Positions 1 through 6,965 of a DNA stretch of 12,125 bases are shown here, one piece after another (the stretch's first letter is position 1; the number at the start of each line of letters is the position of its first letter). Made by a program: the position numbers and the translations under genes. The stretch is from assembly GCA_002369495.1 (NCBI GenBank), contig DFFD01000149.1, forward strand, positions 7,871-19,995, read 5' to 3'. The notes under the pieces were generated by a model, which saw only the letters and a program-made list of their open reading frames with translations, searched no databases and was not told where the DNA came from. Source of the DNA: Lachnospiraceae bacterium UBA3785 (GTDB taxonomy: Bacteria > Bacillota > Clostridia > Lachnospirales > Lachnospiraceae).

Positions 1-969
1 CTTCTGGCGGACGAGATCGCGAGCGGCAGGATCGAACTCCGCACGATCGAAGGCATGACCATCGAGAACCGTGTCGCGAAAATGCAGAGCCTTCCGGACG
101 ATGTGTTCGAAGAGTGCAAGAAGTGCGATGTGCTGGTGAAGGGTCCGTTCGTCACGCCGAGAGCCGGCGACGGCCTCCCGAACCTTGTGAGCGCCAACAG
201 CCTGCTGCGCCGCGGCCTGAACCTCTTTGCGGCGGTCCGCCCGATCCGCATCCCGGACAAGGGCATCGACTGGACTTTCTTCCGGGAGAATATCGAGGGT
301 GAATACATCCTCGGCAACAAGGGTATCCAGGTCAGCGACGACCTTGCGATCGATTTCAAGGTCCTTACGAAGCAGGGCGGCGAGCGCATTGCCCGCGCGG
401 CGTTTGAATTTGCCCGCAAGAACGGCAAGCACAATGTCACGATCGTCACCAAGGGCAATATCGTGAAGCTTGTCGACGGCAATTTCATCAAGGCCGTGAG
501 AAAGGTCGGCGAGGAGTACCCGGAGATCGAGATCCAGGAGAGACTGGTCGACGCGATGGCCGCCAAGATGATGGATCCGGGCTTCAATCAGGGCATCGAG
601 GTCATCGTCCTTCCGAATCTCTACGGCGATATCGTCACCGACGTCGCGGCGGAGCACCAGGGAGGCCTCGGCACCGCTTCCTCCTCCAACATCGGCAACA
701 AGTACGCGCTCTTCGAGGCGATCCACGGCACGGCTCCTTACCTGATGAGCCACGGCAGAGGCGATTACGCGGATCCGTGCAGCCTGATCCGCGCGATGGG
801 CCAGATGATGGCGCATATCGGCTACGCGGACAGAAAGGAGATCCTGGAGAAGGCTCTCGACATCTGCACCGTCACCGAGCGGAAGCTTGTCGTCACGACA
901 CACGTCGAGGATGCTTCCGCGGCAGAGTTCACGGATTACCTGCTTGAGACGATCGACAGGATTAAATAA
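1..969 (+). CDS. Isocitrate dehydrogenase family protein (5' end missing)
   Basis: This is the C-terminal 322 residues of a beta-decarboxylating dehydrogenase. The frame is open to base 1, so the ATG at 55 is internal and the gene starts left of the window. The isocitrate-binding residues of E. coli Icd (S113, N115, R119, R129, R153, Y160) have clear counterparts at fragment residues 64, 66, 70, 80, 95 and 102, with the same spacing except in the R129-R153 linker. The catalytic Lys lies in VTKGNI and the metal-binding Asp pair in NLYGDIVTD (about 205-214). The Ser-x-Asn pattern favours isocitrate over isopropylmalate. After HGTAP comes Tyr-Leu, not the Lys-Tyr of NADP-specific Icd, so NAD use is more likely. 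Expected reaction: isocitrate to 2-oxoglutarate and CO2, in the cytoplasm. An aconitase gene follows after 30 nt, which fits. Homoisocitrate or a related 2-hydroxy-tricarboxylate remains possible. Confidence 0.85.
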   Translation, partial: LLADEIASGRIELRTIEGMTIENRVAKMQSLPDDVFEECKKCDVLVKGPFVTPRAGDGLPNLVSANSLLRRGLNLFAAVRPIRIPDKGIDWTFFRENIEGEYILGNKGIQVSDDLAIDFKVLTKQGGERIARAAFEFARKNGKHNVTIVTKGNIVKLVDGNFIKAVRKVGEEYPEIEIQERLVDAMAAKMMDPGFNQGIEVIVLPNLYGDIVTDVAAEHQGGLGTASSSNIGNKYALFEAIHGTAPYLMSHGRGDYADPCSLIRAMGQMMAHIGYADRKEILEKALDICTVTERKLVVTTHVEDASAAEFTDYLLETIDRIK

Positions 970-999
970 GAAGCGGAAAATAAAAACACGGAGGTCACC

Positions 1000-2970
1000 A
1001 TGGGAGAAAACCTGACAAGAAAGATTTTGCGCGCGCATCTTGCAAAGCCTTCGGAGATGAAGCCGGGAGATGAGATCTACATCAAAGTCGATCAGACGAT
1101 CACCCACGACATCAATGCGGTCATGACCTACCTCGCGTTTGAGGCGATCGGCCTTCCGAGGATCGGCGTCGAATCCGCCGTGTCCTATCTGGACCACAAC
1201 CTGCTCTACATCGATTTCAAAACGCCGGACGATCACATTTATCTGCAGTCCGCCGCCAAAAAGTTCGGCGTTCATGTCTCGAGGCCCGGCAACGGGATCT
1301 GCCACACGGTGCAGCTGGCAAGATTTGCGGCTCCCGGAAAACTGCTGATGGGCGGCGACAGCCACACTCCGAGCTGCGGCGCGGCCGGCATGCTGGCGAT
1401 CGGCGTAGGCGGCATGGACATCGCGACGGCCATGACCGGCGTCCCGATGCGCCTCACGATGCCGAAGGTCGTGAAAGTGTACCTGACCGGTAAGCTGAAT
1501 CCCGGCGTCAACGCGAAGGAAGTCGTGCTTGAGATGCTCCGCCGCGAGACCATCAAGGGCGGTCTCGGCAAGGTCTACGAGTATGTGGGCCCGGGCGCAC
1601 TTGCACTGTCCGTCCCGGAGAGAATGACCATCACAAACATGGGAGCCGAGATGGGCGCTACGACGTCCGTCTTCCCGGCGGACGAGACCGTCAGGACCTT
1701 TATGAGAGCGCAGAAGCGTGAGGATGAATTCTTTACGCTCCTGCCGGATGAGGATGCGGAGTACGATGAGGAGATGACGCTGGACCTTTCGGCTCTTAAG
1801 CCGCTCATTGCATGCCCGCACCAGCCGGACAACGTTGTGCCGGTCGACACGGTTGAGAAGAAGGCCGTACAGCAGGTCTTCATCGGCAGCTGCACGAACG
1901 CCAGCTATGCGGACTGCGCAAAGGCGGCGCTTGTCCTTCGGGGCCATCATGTCCATGAGGATGTGAGCTGCACGATGGGCATTTCCTCGAAGCAGATCTA
2001 CAAGTCTCTGCTCCGTGACGGGTATCTCGAGATGCTGATCGACGCGGGTGTGCGCGTGCTGGAACTTGCCTGCGGACCCTGCTGCGCGATCGGCCAGACG
2101 CCGCCGACCAATGGCGTCGCAGTCCGCACATCCAACCGCAACTTCCGCGGCCGTGCCGGCAACCCGAACGCGAACATTTATCTTGTCAGCCCGGAGACAG
2201 CGGCTGCGACGGCGATCAAAGGAACATTTGCAACAGCTGAGGAGATCCTGGGCGATGACCTCGGCATTCTCGCGGATATCCGTGAACCGGAGTTCTACGA
2301 CGTTGACGACTCCATGATCATCAAGCCTTTGCCGGCGGAGGAAGCCGCGAAGGTCGAGATCAAAAAGGGTCCGAACATCCAGTTCCTGCCGGTCCCCGAG
2401 GAACTGCAGCAGAACCTCAAAGTTCCGGTCAGCCTCAAGGGCGGCGACAATATCAGCACGGACGACATCACGCCGGCAAGCGCCGAGTTCTCCAGCATGC
2501 GCTCCAACATCCCGCTGATGTCGAAGTACTGCTACATGCGCTACGACAGTGAGTTCTCCGAGCGCGCCAGAAAAATGGGCCGTTCCATCATCATCGGCGG
2601 CGAAAACTACGGCCAGGGCTCCTCGCGAGAGCATGCCGCGATCAACCCGATGTACCTGGGCGTCAAATGCGTGATCGCGAAGAGCATCGCCCGCATCCAT
2701 AAGGGCAACCTGATCAATCACGGCATCATCCCGATGCTGTTTGAGAAGGCGGAAGATTACGAAAAGATCGAGCTCGGCGACGAGCTGGAGATCAGGAATC
2801 TTCCGGAGCAGATCCCGACCAGGGAGATCACGATCAGCGACAACACGAAAGGGTTCACGTTCAGGGCACGTCTTGAGTGCACGGACAACGAGCTTGAGGT
2901 CGTGCTGGCCGGCGGACAGCTCCGCTTCCTGAAGAAACAGCTTAAGGAAATGGGCGTGGAAACCGCGTAA
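1000..2970 (+). CDS. Aconitate hydratase, single-chain Aquifex-type
   Basis: A 656-residue aconitase with a LeuC-like catalytic part (about 1-430) and a LeuD-like swivel domain (about 470-650). This compact form matches the putative Aquifex-type aconitase family of anaerobes. Visible active-site elements are the Asp65-His66 dyad, GGDSHTPSCG (118-127), 4Fe-4S ligands Cys298 (GSCTN), Cys358 and Cys361 (CGPCC), Arg380/Arg385 (RNFRGR), GDNISTDDITPA (482-493) and the catalytic loop NYGQGSSREHA (536-546). Nothing essential is missing. It should interconvert citrate, cis-aconitate and isocitrate in the cytoplasm. The ATG at 1000 follows GGAGG at 990-994. The adjacent dehydrogenase would take its isocitrate. 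If citrate synthase lies upstream, the pair could serve glutamate synthesis. In this window it could equally serve breakdown of an imported acid. A homoaconitase or isopropylmalate isomerase role is less likely. Confidence 0.88.
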   Translation: MGENLTRKILRAHLAKPSEMKPGDEIYIKVDQTITHDINAVMTYLAFEAIGLPRIGVESAVSYLDHNLLYIDFKTPDDHIYLQSAAKKFGVHVSRPGNGICHTVQLARFAAPGKLLMGGDSHTPSCGAAGMLAIGVGGMDIATAMTGVPMRLTMPKVVKVYLTGKLNPGVNAKEVVLEMLRRETIKGGLGKVYEYVGPGALALSVPERMTITNMGAEMGATTSVFPADETVRTFMRAQKREDEFFTLLPDEDAEYDEEMTLDLSALKPLIACPHQPDNVVPVDTVEKKAVQQVFIGSCTNASYADCAKAALVLRGHHVHEDVSCTMGISSKQIYKSLLRDGYLEMLIDAGVRVLELACGPCCAIGQTPPTNGVAVRTSNRNFRGRAGNPNANIYLVSPETAAATAIKGTFATAEEILGDDLGILADIREPEFYDVDDSMIIKPLPAEEAAKVEIKKGPNIQFLPVPEELQQNLKVPVSLKGGDNISTDDITPASAEFSSMRSNIPLMSKYCYMRYDSEFSERARKMGRSIIIGGENYGQGSSREHAAINPMYLGVKCVIAKSIARIHKGNLINHGIIPMLFEKAEDYEKIELGDELEIRNLPEQIPTREITISDNTKGFTFRARLECTDNELEVVLAGGQLRFLKKQLKEMGVETA

Positions 2971-2997
2971 AGCCTGATAAATGTAAGGAATCATCAT

Positions 2998-3627
2998 ATG
3001 AAATACAATGAAAACAAGAAGGAAATAATTGCAAAGCTCCGGGGTTTTTCGACCCCGGAGCTTTGTGACGGTATGGGCGCGTTTCGCGCCATGGATTATC
3101 ATATCAAACCGAGGGCGGGCAGAGAGAAAATCGCCGGAACGGCCTTCACGGTGGATGTGCCGAACGGGGAAGGCGGGATCATTGCGGACGCCATTTTACA
3201 GCTCAGCGAAGGCGACGTGCTGGTTGTCGCCGGCAAGGGATGCTGCGCATGCTCCTACTGGGGCGACCACCGCAGCATCTGCGCGAAGCTCATGAAGGCG
3301 GAAGCCGTCGTGATCGACGGCGCGATGAGAGATATCGAGGGCTGCGAGGAGGCGGATTTTCCGGTTTTTGCAGCCGGAATCACCTGCGGGACTGCCGGCA
3401 AGACCGGCGAGGGACAGATCGGCGTGCCGGTCACCTGCGGAGGCGTGACGGTCAATCCTGGAGATTTCATCGTCGGCGACCGCAACGGGGTCGTTGTGCT
3501 GCGGCCTGAGGAGGCGGAAAATGTCATGGAGAAGGCGCTCGACAAGAGGAGACGCCAGGAGGAGACGATCCGTATTATGAGGGAGAGCGGCAAGGTGATC
3601 ACAAAGGTGCTGAAGAAGCTTCCCTGA
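2998..3627 (+). CDS. RraA-like family protein (aldolase / oxaloacetate decarboxylase type)
   Basis: A 209-residue RraA-fold protein. Family landmarks are the N-terminal STPELCDGMG (about 18-27), YWGDH (87-91), the substrate- and metal-site pair Arg111-Asp112 in DGAMRD, and GDRNGVVVL (160-168). Characterised enzymes with this fold are class II, divalent-metal 4-hydroxy-4-methyl-2-oxoglutarate / 4-carboxy-4-hydroxy-2-oxoadipate aldolases, which often also decarboxylate oxaloacetate; E. coli RraA, an RNase E inhibitor, lacks that activity. The retained Arg-Asp and the metabolic neighbours favour an enzyme. The segment GCCACSYWGD (81-90) carries three cysteines just before the usual Trp-Gly-Asp. 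The ATG at 2998 follows TAAGGA (2984-2989). It sits 27 nt after the aconitase and 31 nt before the second hydratase. A strong hairpin lies inside its first 23 codons. The substrate is unknown; cleaving or decarboxylating a 2-oxo-dicarboxylate made by its neighbours is inference. Confidence 0.8.
   Translation: MKYNENKKEIIAKLRGFSTPELCDGMGAFRAMDYHIKPRAGREKIAGTAFTVDVPNGEGGIIADAILQLSEGDVLVVAGKGCCACSYWGDHRSICAKLMKAEAVVIDGAMRDIEGCEEADFPVFAAGITCGTAGKTGEGQIGVPVTCGGVTVNPGDFIVGDRNGVVVLRPEEAENVMEKALDKRRRQEETIRIMRESGKVITKVLKKLP
3032..3065 (+). other. Strong hairpin inside the start of the RraA-like coding region
   Basis: CAAAGCTCCGGGGT (3032-3045) pairs perfectly with ACCCCGGAGCTTTG (3052-3065): a 14-bp stem with a 6-nt loop. 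Wobble pairs could extend it. It covers codons 12-23 of the RraA-like gene. No U-run follows, so it is not a standard terminator. It could act as a processing or stability element that sets apart expression of the upstream dehydrogenase-aconitase pair and the downstream genes. The stem is certain from sequence; its role is not. Confidence 0.6.
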
Positions 3628-3646
3628 GAGAGATTTTCATTTGTTT

Positions 3647-3651
3647 AGGAG
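3647..3651 (+). promoter_or_regulatory. Ribosome binding site that sets the start of the second hydratase
   Basis: AGGAG lies 7 nt before the ATG at 3659. The frame can be extended upstream to a TTG at 3641, but that codon has no suitable site before it and would place the AGGAG inside the gene. The ATG at 3659 is therefore the better start. Confidence 0.8.
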
Positions 3652-3658
3652 AAACGTC

Positions 3659-5896
3659 ATGATAAAACTGACTGATCACCGCGTCTTTCTTGACCGCGCA
3701 GGCAATCTCATGCCCAAGGAGAAGGCAGCCGGCGGGCCCGGCCGGACCGGCACGATCGCGTACGGGATCCTGAAGGCGCACAACCGGTCGGAGAACATGG
3801 AGCATTTGAAGCTTGTCTTTGATGCGATGGTCTCGCCGGACAACAACTATGTCAATATTCTTCAGTCCGCGAGGGCCTCGGGCCTTGAGGAGTTCCCGAT
3901 GCCGTATGTGCTGTCCAACTGCCACAACACGCTCTGCGCGGTCGGCGGGACGATCGCGGAGGATGACCACATGTTCGGGCTTTCGAACGTGAAGCGCTTC
4001 GGAGGCATCTTCGTCCCTCCCTACCGGGCGGTCCTGCACCAGTACATGCGGGAAATGATGGCCGGAGGCGGAAAAATGATCCTCGGCTCGGACTCCCATA
4101 CGCGCTACGGCGCGCTGGGGACGATGGGCATCGGCGAGGGCGGCGGCGAACTGGTCAAGCAGCTCCTCCTGCAGACTTACGACATCGCGTATCCGCCGGT
4201 GATCGCGGTGAAGCTCACCGGGAAACCGCGTCCGGGCGTCGGCCCGATGGATGTGGCGCTTGCGATGGCGGCGGCGACATTTCCGATCGGCTTCAACAAG
4301 AATAAAGTGCTGGAGTTTGTCGGGGAGGGAATTTCCGGTCTCAGCATGGAGTACCGCATGGGGATCGACGTCATGACGACCGAGACGGCGGCGCTCTCGA
4401 GCATCTGGTGCACGGATGAGAAGACGAGGGCTTACCTGAGGGATCACGGCCGCGAGGAGGCTTACCGGGAGCTTATGCCGGAAAACGGTGCCTGTTACGA
4501 CGGGCTCATAGAGATCGACCTCTCTGAAGTCGAGTGCATGATCGCGCTGCCGTTCCACCCGAGCAATGCGGTGCCGATCCGTGAGTTCAAGGAGCACATG
4601 GCGGAGTACCTCGGAAAGGTCGAGGAAGCCGGCAGGAAGATCAAGGGAGACCGCGGAAAACCGTTCAGGATCATGCAGCATATGCGGGACGACGGTTTTT
4701 ATCCGGATCAGGCGCTGGTTTCGGGCTGCGCGGGCGGCATGACGGAGAATATCGCCGCGATCGCGGACATTTTGGACGGAGCGGACCTTCCGGCAGGCGG
4801 ACTCTCGCTGCACGTCAATCCTTCCAGCCTTCCGATCATGGAGGACCTGATGAAGAGCGGGATCGCCTCCGAGCTGGCCCTTAAGGGCGTCACCATGCGG
4901 CCGGCCATCTGCGGACCGTGCTTCGGCGTCACGGACGCGCCGGCAAATGACCAGCTCAGCATCCGCCATGTGACGAGAAATTATCCGAACCGCGAGGGCT
5001 CAAGCCCGGGCCAGGGACAGATGGCGGCTGTCTGCCTGATGGATGCCCGCTCGATTGCCGCGACCGTCCGGAACGGAGGAAAACTGACCGCCGCGACGGA
5101 GCTGGACGTTTCGTACAGGGATTTCCGCCCTTCATTTGACGGCAGGATCTACGAGAAACAGGTGCTGGACTGCAGAGGAAAAGCGGATCCGAACGAGGAG
5201 CTGGTCATGGGCCCCGGCATCGCCGACTGGCCGCGCATGGCTTCTCTCAGGAAGAACCTTCTGCTCAGGGTCGCCGGCTCCTACGAGGGCTCGGTGACGA
5301 CGGACGAGCTGATTCCCTCCGGAGAGGCCTCTTCCTACCGCTCGAACCCGGAAAAGATCTCGGGCTTCATGCTGATCAGCCGGGATCCGGGCTATGTGGG
5401 GCGGGCAAAAGAGATCCGGGAAGCTGCTACGGCAGTCAATTTCGGCGAAGCCGGGGAGACAACGCTCGGCACGATCATTGTGAGCGACCAGATCGGCGAC
5501 GGATCCTCGAGAGAGCAGGCGGCAAGCTGCCAGAAGGTGCTCGGAGGGTTCGCAAACCTGACACATGAGTATTCGACGAAACGCTACCGCTCGAACTGCA
5601 TCAACTGGGGCCTTGTGCCGCTGAGGACGGAGGAGCCTCTTTCGGTGCCTTGCGGCAGCTGGATCTGTATCGAAGATATGGCGGGCACCCTTAAGCGAGG
5701 CGAGTCAGACGTCTTTGCGCTGCTTCTTGATGCGGACGGCGCATCGCCGGAGGAAATCCTTAAGTATCTTGAGATACCCGGGTGGGCAGAGCAGCATACG
5801 GCGAGGCGGATCTCCTGCACGCTGGATGCGCTGACAAAAGAGGAGCGGGCGACGCTTCTTGCCGGGTGCCTTATCAATTATTACCGGGGTCAGTGA
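3659..5896 (+). CDS. Aconitase-superfamily hydratase, YbhJ-like
   Basis: A 745-residue protein of the aconitase superfamily, close in length and overall pattern to E. coli YbhJ (about 750 residues), whose substrate is not established. The order is catalytic domains (about 1-480), linker, then swivel domain (about 530-700). Shared elements are GSDSHTRYG (143-151), putative 4Fe-4S ligands Cys357 (SGCAGG), Cys418 and Cys421 (CGPCFG), Arg440/Arg445 (RNYPNR), TTDELIPSG (547-555) and the loop GDGSSREQAA (613-622). Differences from true aconitases are SGCAGG in place of GSCTN, and Cys88-His89 where aconitases have the catalytic Asp-His pair (my hand alignment). The cluster and catalytic loop appear intact, so it is probably an active hydro-lyase with a different substrate, not a duplicate of the aconitase upstream. 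It is the last gene of its run, 31 nt after the RraA-like gene. An unsaturated di- or tricarboxylate substrate is inference. Confidence 0.82.
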   Translation: MIKLTDHRVFLDRAGNLMPKEKAAGGPGRTGTIAYGILKAHNRSENMEHLKLVFDAMVSPDNNYVNILQSARASGLEEFPMPYVLSNCHNTLCAVGGTIAEDDHMFGLSNVKRFGGIFVPPYRAVLHQYMREMMAGGGKMILGSDSHTRYGALGTMGIGEGGGELVKQLLLQTYDIAYPPVIAVKLTGKPRPGVGPMDVALAMAAATFPIGFNKNKVLEFVGEGISGLSMEYRMGIDVMTTETAALSSIWCTDEKTRAYLRDHGREEAYRELMPENGACYDGLIEIDLSEVECMIALPFHPSNAVPIREFKEHMAEYLGKVEEAGRKIKGDRGKPFRIMQHMRDDGFYPDQALVSGCAGGMTENIAAIADILDGADLPAGGLSLHVNPSSLPIMEDLMKSGIASELALKGVTMRPAICGPCFGVTDAPANDQLSIRHVTRNYPNREGSSPGQGQMAAVCLMDARSIAATVRNGGKLTAATELDVSYRDFRPSFDGRIYEKQVLDCRGKADPNEELVMGPGIADWPRMASLRKNLLLRVAGSYEGSVTTDELIPSGEASSYRSNPEKISGFMLISRDPGYVGRAKEIREAATAVNFGEAGETTLGTIIVSDQIGDGSSREQAASCQKVLGGFANLTHEYSTKRYRSNCINWGLVPLRTEEPLSVPCGSWICIEDMAGTLKRGESDVFALLLDADGASPEEILKYLEIPGWAEQHTARRISCTLDALTKEERATLLAGCLINYYRGQ

Positions 5897-5907
5897 CCGA
5901 CATCTGC

Positions 5908-5930
5908 GCAGGGCTGGACCCTGCTGTCTT
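5908..5930 (+). terminator. Weak hairpin after the hydratase gene, possible terminator
   Basis: GCAGGG (5908-5913) and CCCTGC (5919-5924) form a 6-bp stem with a 5-nt loop, 11 nt after the stop codon. The following TGTCTT is not a real U-run, so termination would be partial at best. It ends at the -35 box of the next promoter. Readthrough into the LysR gene is likely. Confidence 0.25.
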
Positions 5931-5957
5931 GACGTGCCGACAGTTCGGATGTATCAT
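5929..5957 (+). promoter_or_regulatory. Sigma-A-type promoter for the LysR-PrpF-LysR unit
   Basis: TTGACG (5929-5934) and TATCAT (5952-5957) are separated by exactly 17 nt, close to consensus at both boxes. Transcription would start near 5964, giving a leader of about 95 nt before the LysR gene. The short palindrome TATC-ATGA-GATA (5952-5963) overlaps the -10 box, a place where a bound regulator would block transcription. Confidence 0.6.
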
Positions 5958-6006
5958 GAGATATTGAGCGGGAAATAATTGCGAGGATCCCGGAATAACT
6001 CGGAAA

Positions 6007-6031
6007 CCGGCTGGTGTCCGGCAGCAGCCGG
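6007..6031 (+). other. Leader hairpin before the first LysR gene
   Basis: CCGGCTG (6007-6013) pairs with CAGCCGG (6025-6031) around an 11-nt loop, inside the predicted leader and 27 nt before the start codon. No U-run follows. It may affect leader stability or simply reflect GC-rich sequence. Confidence 0.3.
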
Positions 6032-6058
6032 CGCCTGATACTTAAGAAGAGGGGCATA

Positions 6059-6931
6059 ATGAGAGACCTGGACTGGAAGATCCTGTATGAACTCTACAAA
6101 AATCCGAATCTGACGCAAGTTGCCAAAACCATTTATCTGACACAGCCTACGCTGACAAAACGGCTCAAGCAGCTGGAGGAAGAGCTTGAAACCCAGATCG
6201 TTGACCGCACTCCGAAAGGGCTCGTTCTGACGGACGAAGGCCGGTATCTGGGACAGAAGGCCGGCGAGTATCTTCAGTTCAGGGAGCAGATCGACGAAGA
6301 ACTCAGGAAAAAGAAACAGGAAAAAATCGAATATCTGCATATCGGAAGCGCGTATACATTCACGAAGTATATGCTTCGGCCCATGCTTGAACCGTTTACC
6401 GAGCAGCACCCAACGATCAGTTTCAGGGTGACCAACAAACAGAGTCATATCCTGCATCAGCTGCTTCTGGACGGGGAGATCGACGCCGCTTTTATCCGCG
6501 GGGATTACATACAGGGGGTTTCAAAAGTCCCGGTCAGGCCGGATTTCGGATATCTCGTAACGAGACGAAAGGTTGAGATCGAGCGGCTCCCCGAGATGAA
6601 CCGTATCCTGTACCAGACCAACGAATGGACGGAACACCTGCTGAATACCTGGTGGGAGAGCTGGTTCGGAAAAACGGATTACAAGGAAGGCGGGTCAGCC
6701 GGGTATGTGGATTTCGCCCTGAACAGTATTTTGAGAGACGATGACTATGTGATCTGCTTTCTGCCGGAAGAGGCTCCGGAAATTCCGGGGCTCACGGTGA
6801 CTCCGATCAGGATGAAGGACGGGACGCGTGTCCTGCGCAACACCTGGTTTATTTACAGAAATGAAAAGCGGATGAGCCGTACCCTGGAAGAATTTGTCCG
6901 GTTTATTGAAGACGAATGCAGATACAGATAA
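6059..6931 (+). CDS. LysR-family transcriptional regulator (first)
   Basis: A 290-residue LysR-type regulator. The winged helix-turn-helix occupies about residues 1-60 (recognition region around TQPTLTKRLKQLEEEL). A linker helix runs to about 88, and the periplasmic-binding-protein-like effector domain runs from about 90 (IEYLHIGSAY) to the end. Length is normal. I chose the ATG at 6059 because AAGAGGGG (6047-6054) precedes it and the protein then begins directly with the helix-turn-helix; an upstream in-frame GTG at 6014 lies in a hairpin loop without a ribosome site. It leads a unit with a PrpF-like enzyme and a second LysR, all on one strand, unlike the usual divergent LysR arrangement. 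Codon use is somewhat more AT-rich than in the enzymes. It probably senses the substrate or an intermediate of this cluster. The effector is unknown. Confidence 0.88.
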   Translation: MRDLDWKILYELYKNPNLTQVAKTIYLTQPTLTKRLKQLEEELETQIVDRTPKGLVLTDEGRYLGQKAGEYLQFREQIDEELRKKKQEKIEYLHIGSAYTFTKYMLRPMLEPFTEQHPTISFRVTNKQSHILHQLLLDGEIDAAFIRGDYIQGVSKVPVRPDFGYLVTRRKVEIERLPEMNRILYQTNEWTEHLLNTWWESWFGKTDYKEGGSAGYVDFALNSILRDDDYVICFLPEEAPEIPGLTVTPIRMKDGTRVLRNTWFIYRNEKRMSRTLEEFVRFIEDECRYR

Positions 6932-6965
6932 GAGTGCATTTTCAGTAGTGTGAAGGAGGATCATT

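Noticed and set aside
1..2970. Leucine pathway: isopropylmalate dehydrogenase with isopropylmalate isomerase
   Set aside because: The dehydrogenase has the Ser-x-Asn-x3-Arg isocitrate pattern, and the isomerase is one long chain of aconitase type instead of separate LeuC and LeuD subunits.
3599..4969. A 456-codon open frame on the minus strand
   Set aside because: It lies wholly antisense to the YbhJ-like hydratase and RraA end. Its translation is rich in Arg, His and Asp with no recognisable domain, as expected from GC-biased codons of the real gene.
3021..5982. The 12-mer GGAAATAATTGC occurs at 3021-3032 and 5971-5982
   Set aside because: One copy is inside the RraA-like coding region and the other in the LysR leader. 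There is no palindromic character or common position, so chance or purine-rich composition explains it.
6014..6058. Upstream GTG start that would lengthen the first LysR by 15 residues
   Set aside because: The GTG sits in the loop of a hairpin without a ribosome site, and the added residues precede the conserved start of the helix-turn-helix. The ATG at 6059 with AAGAGGGG is better.
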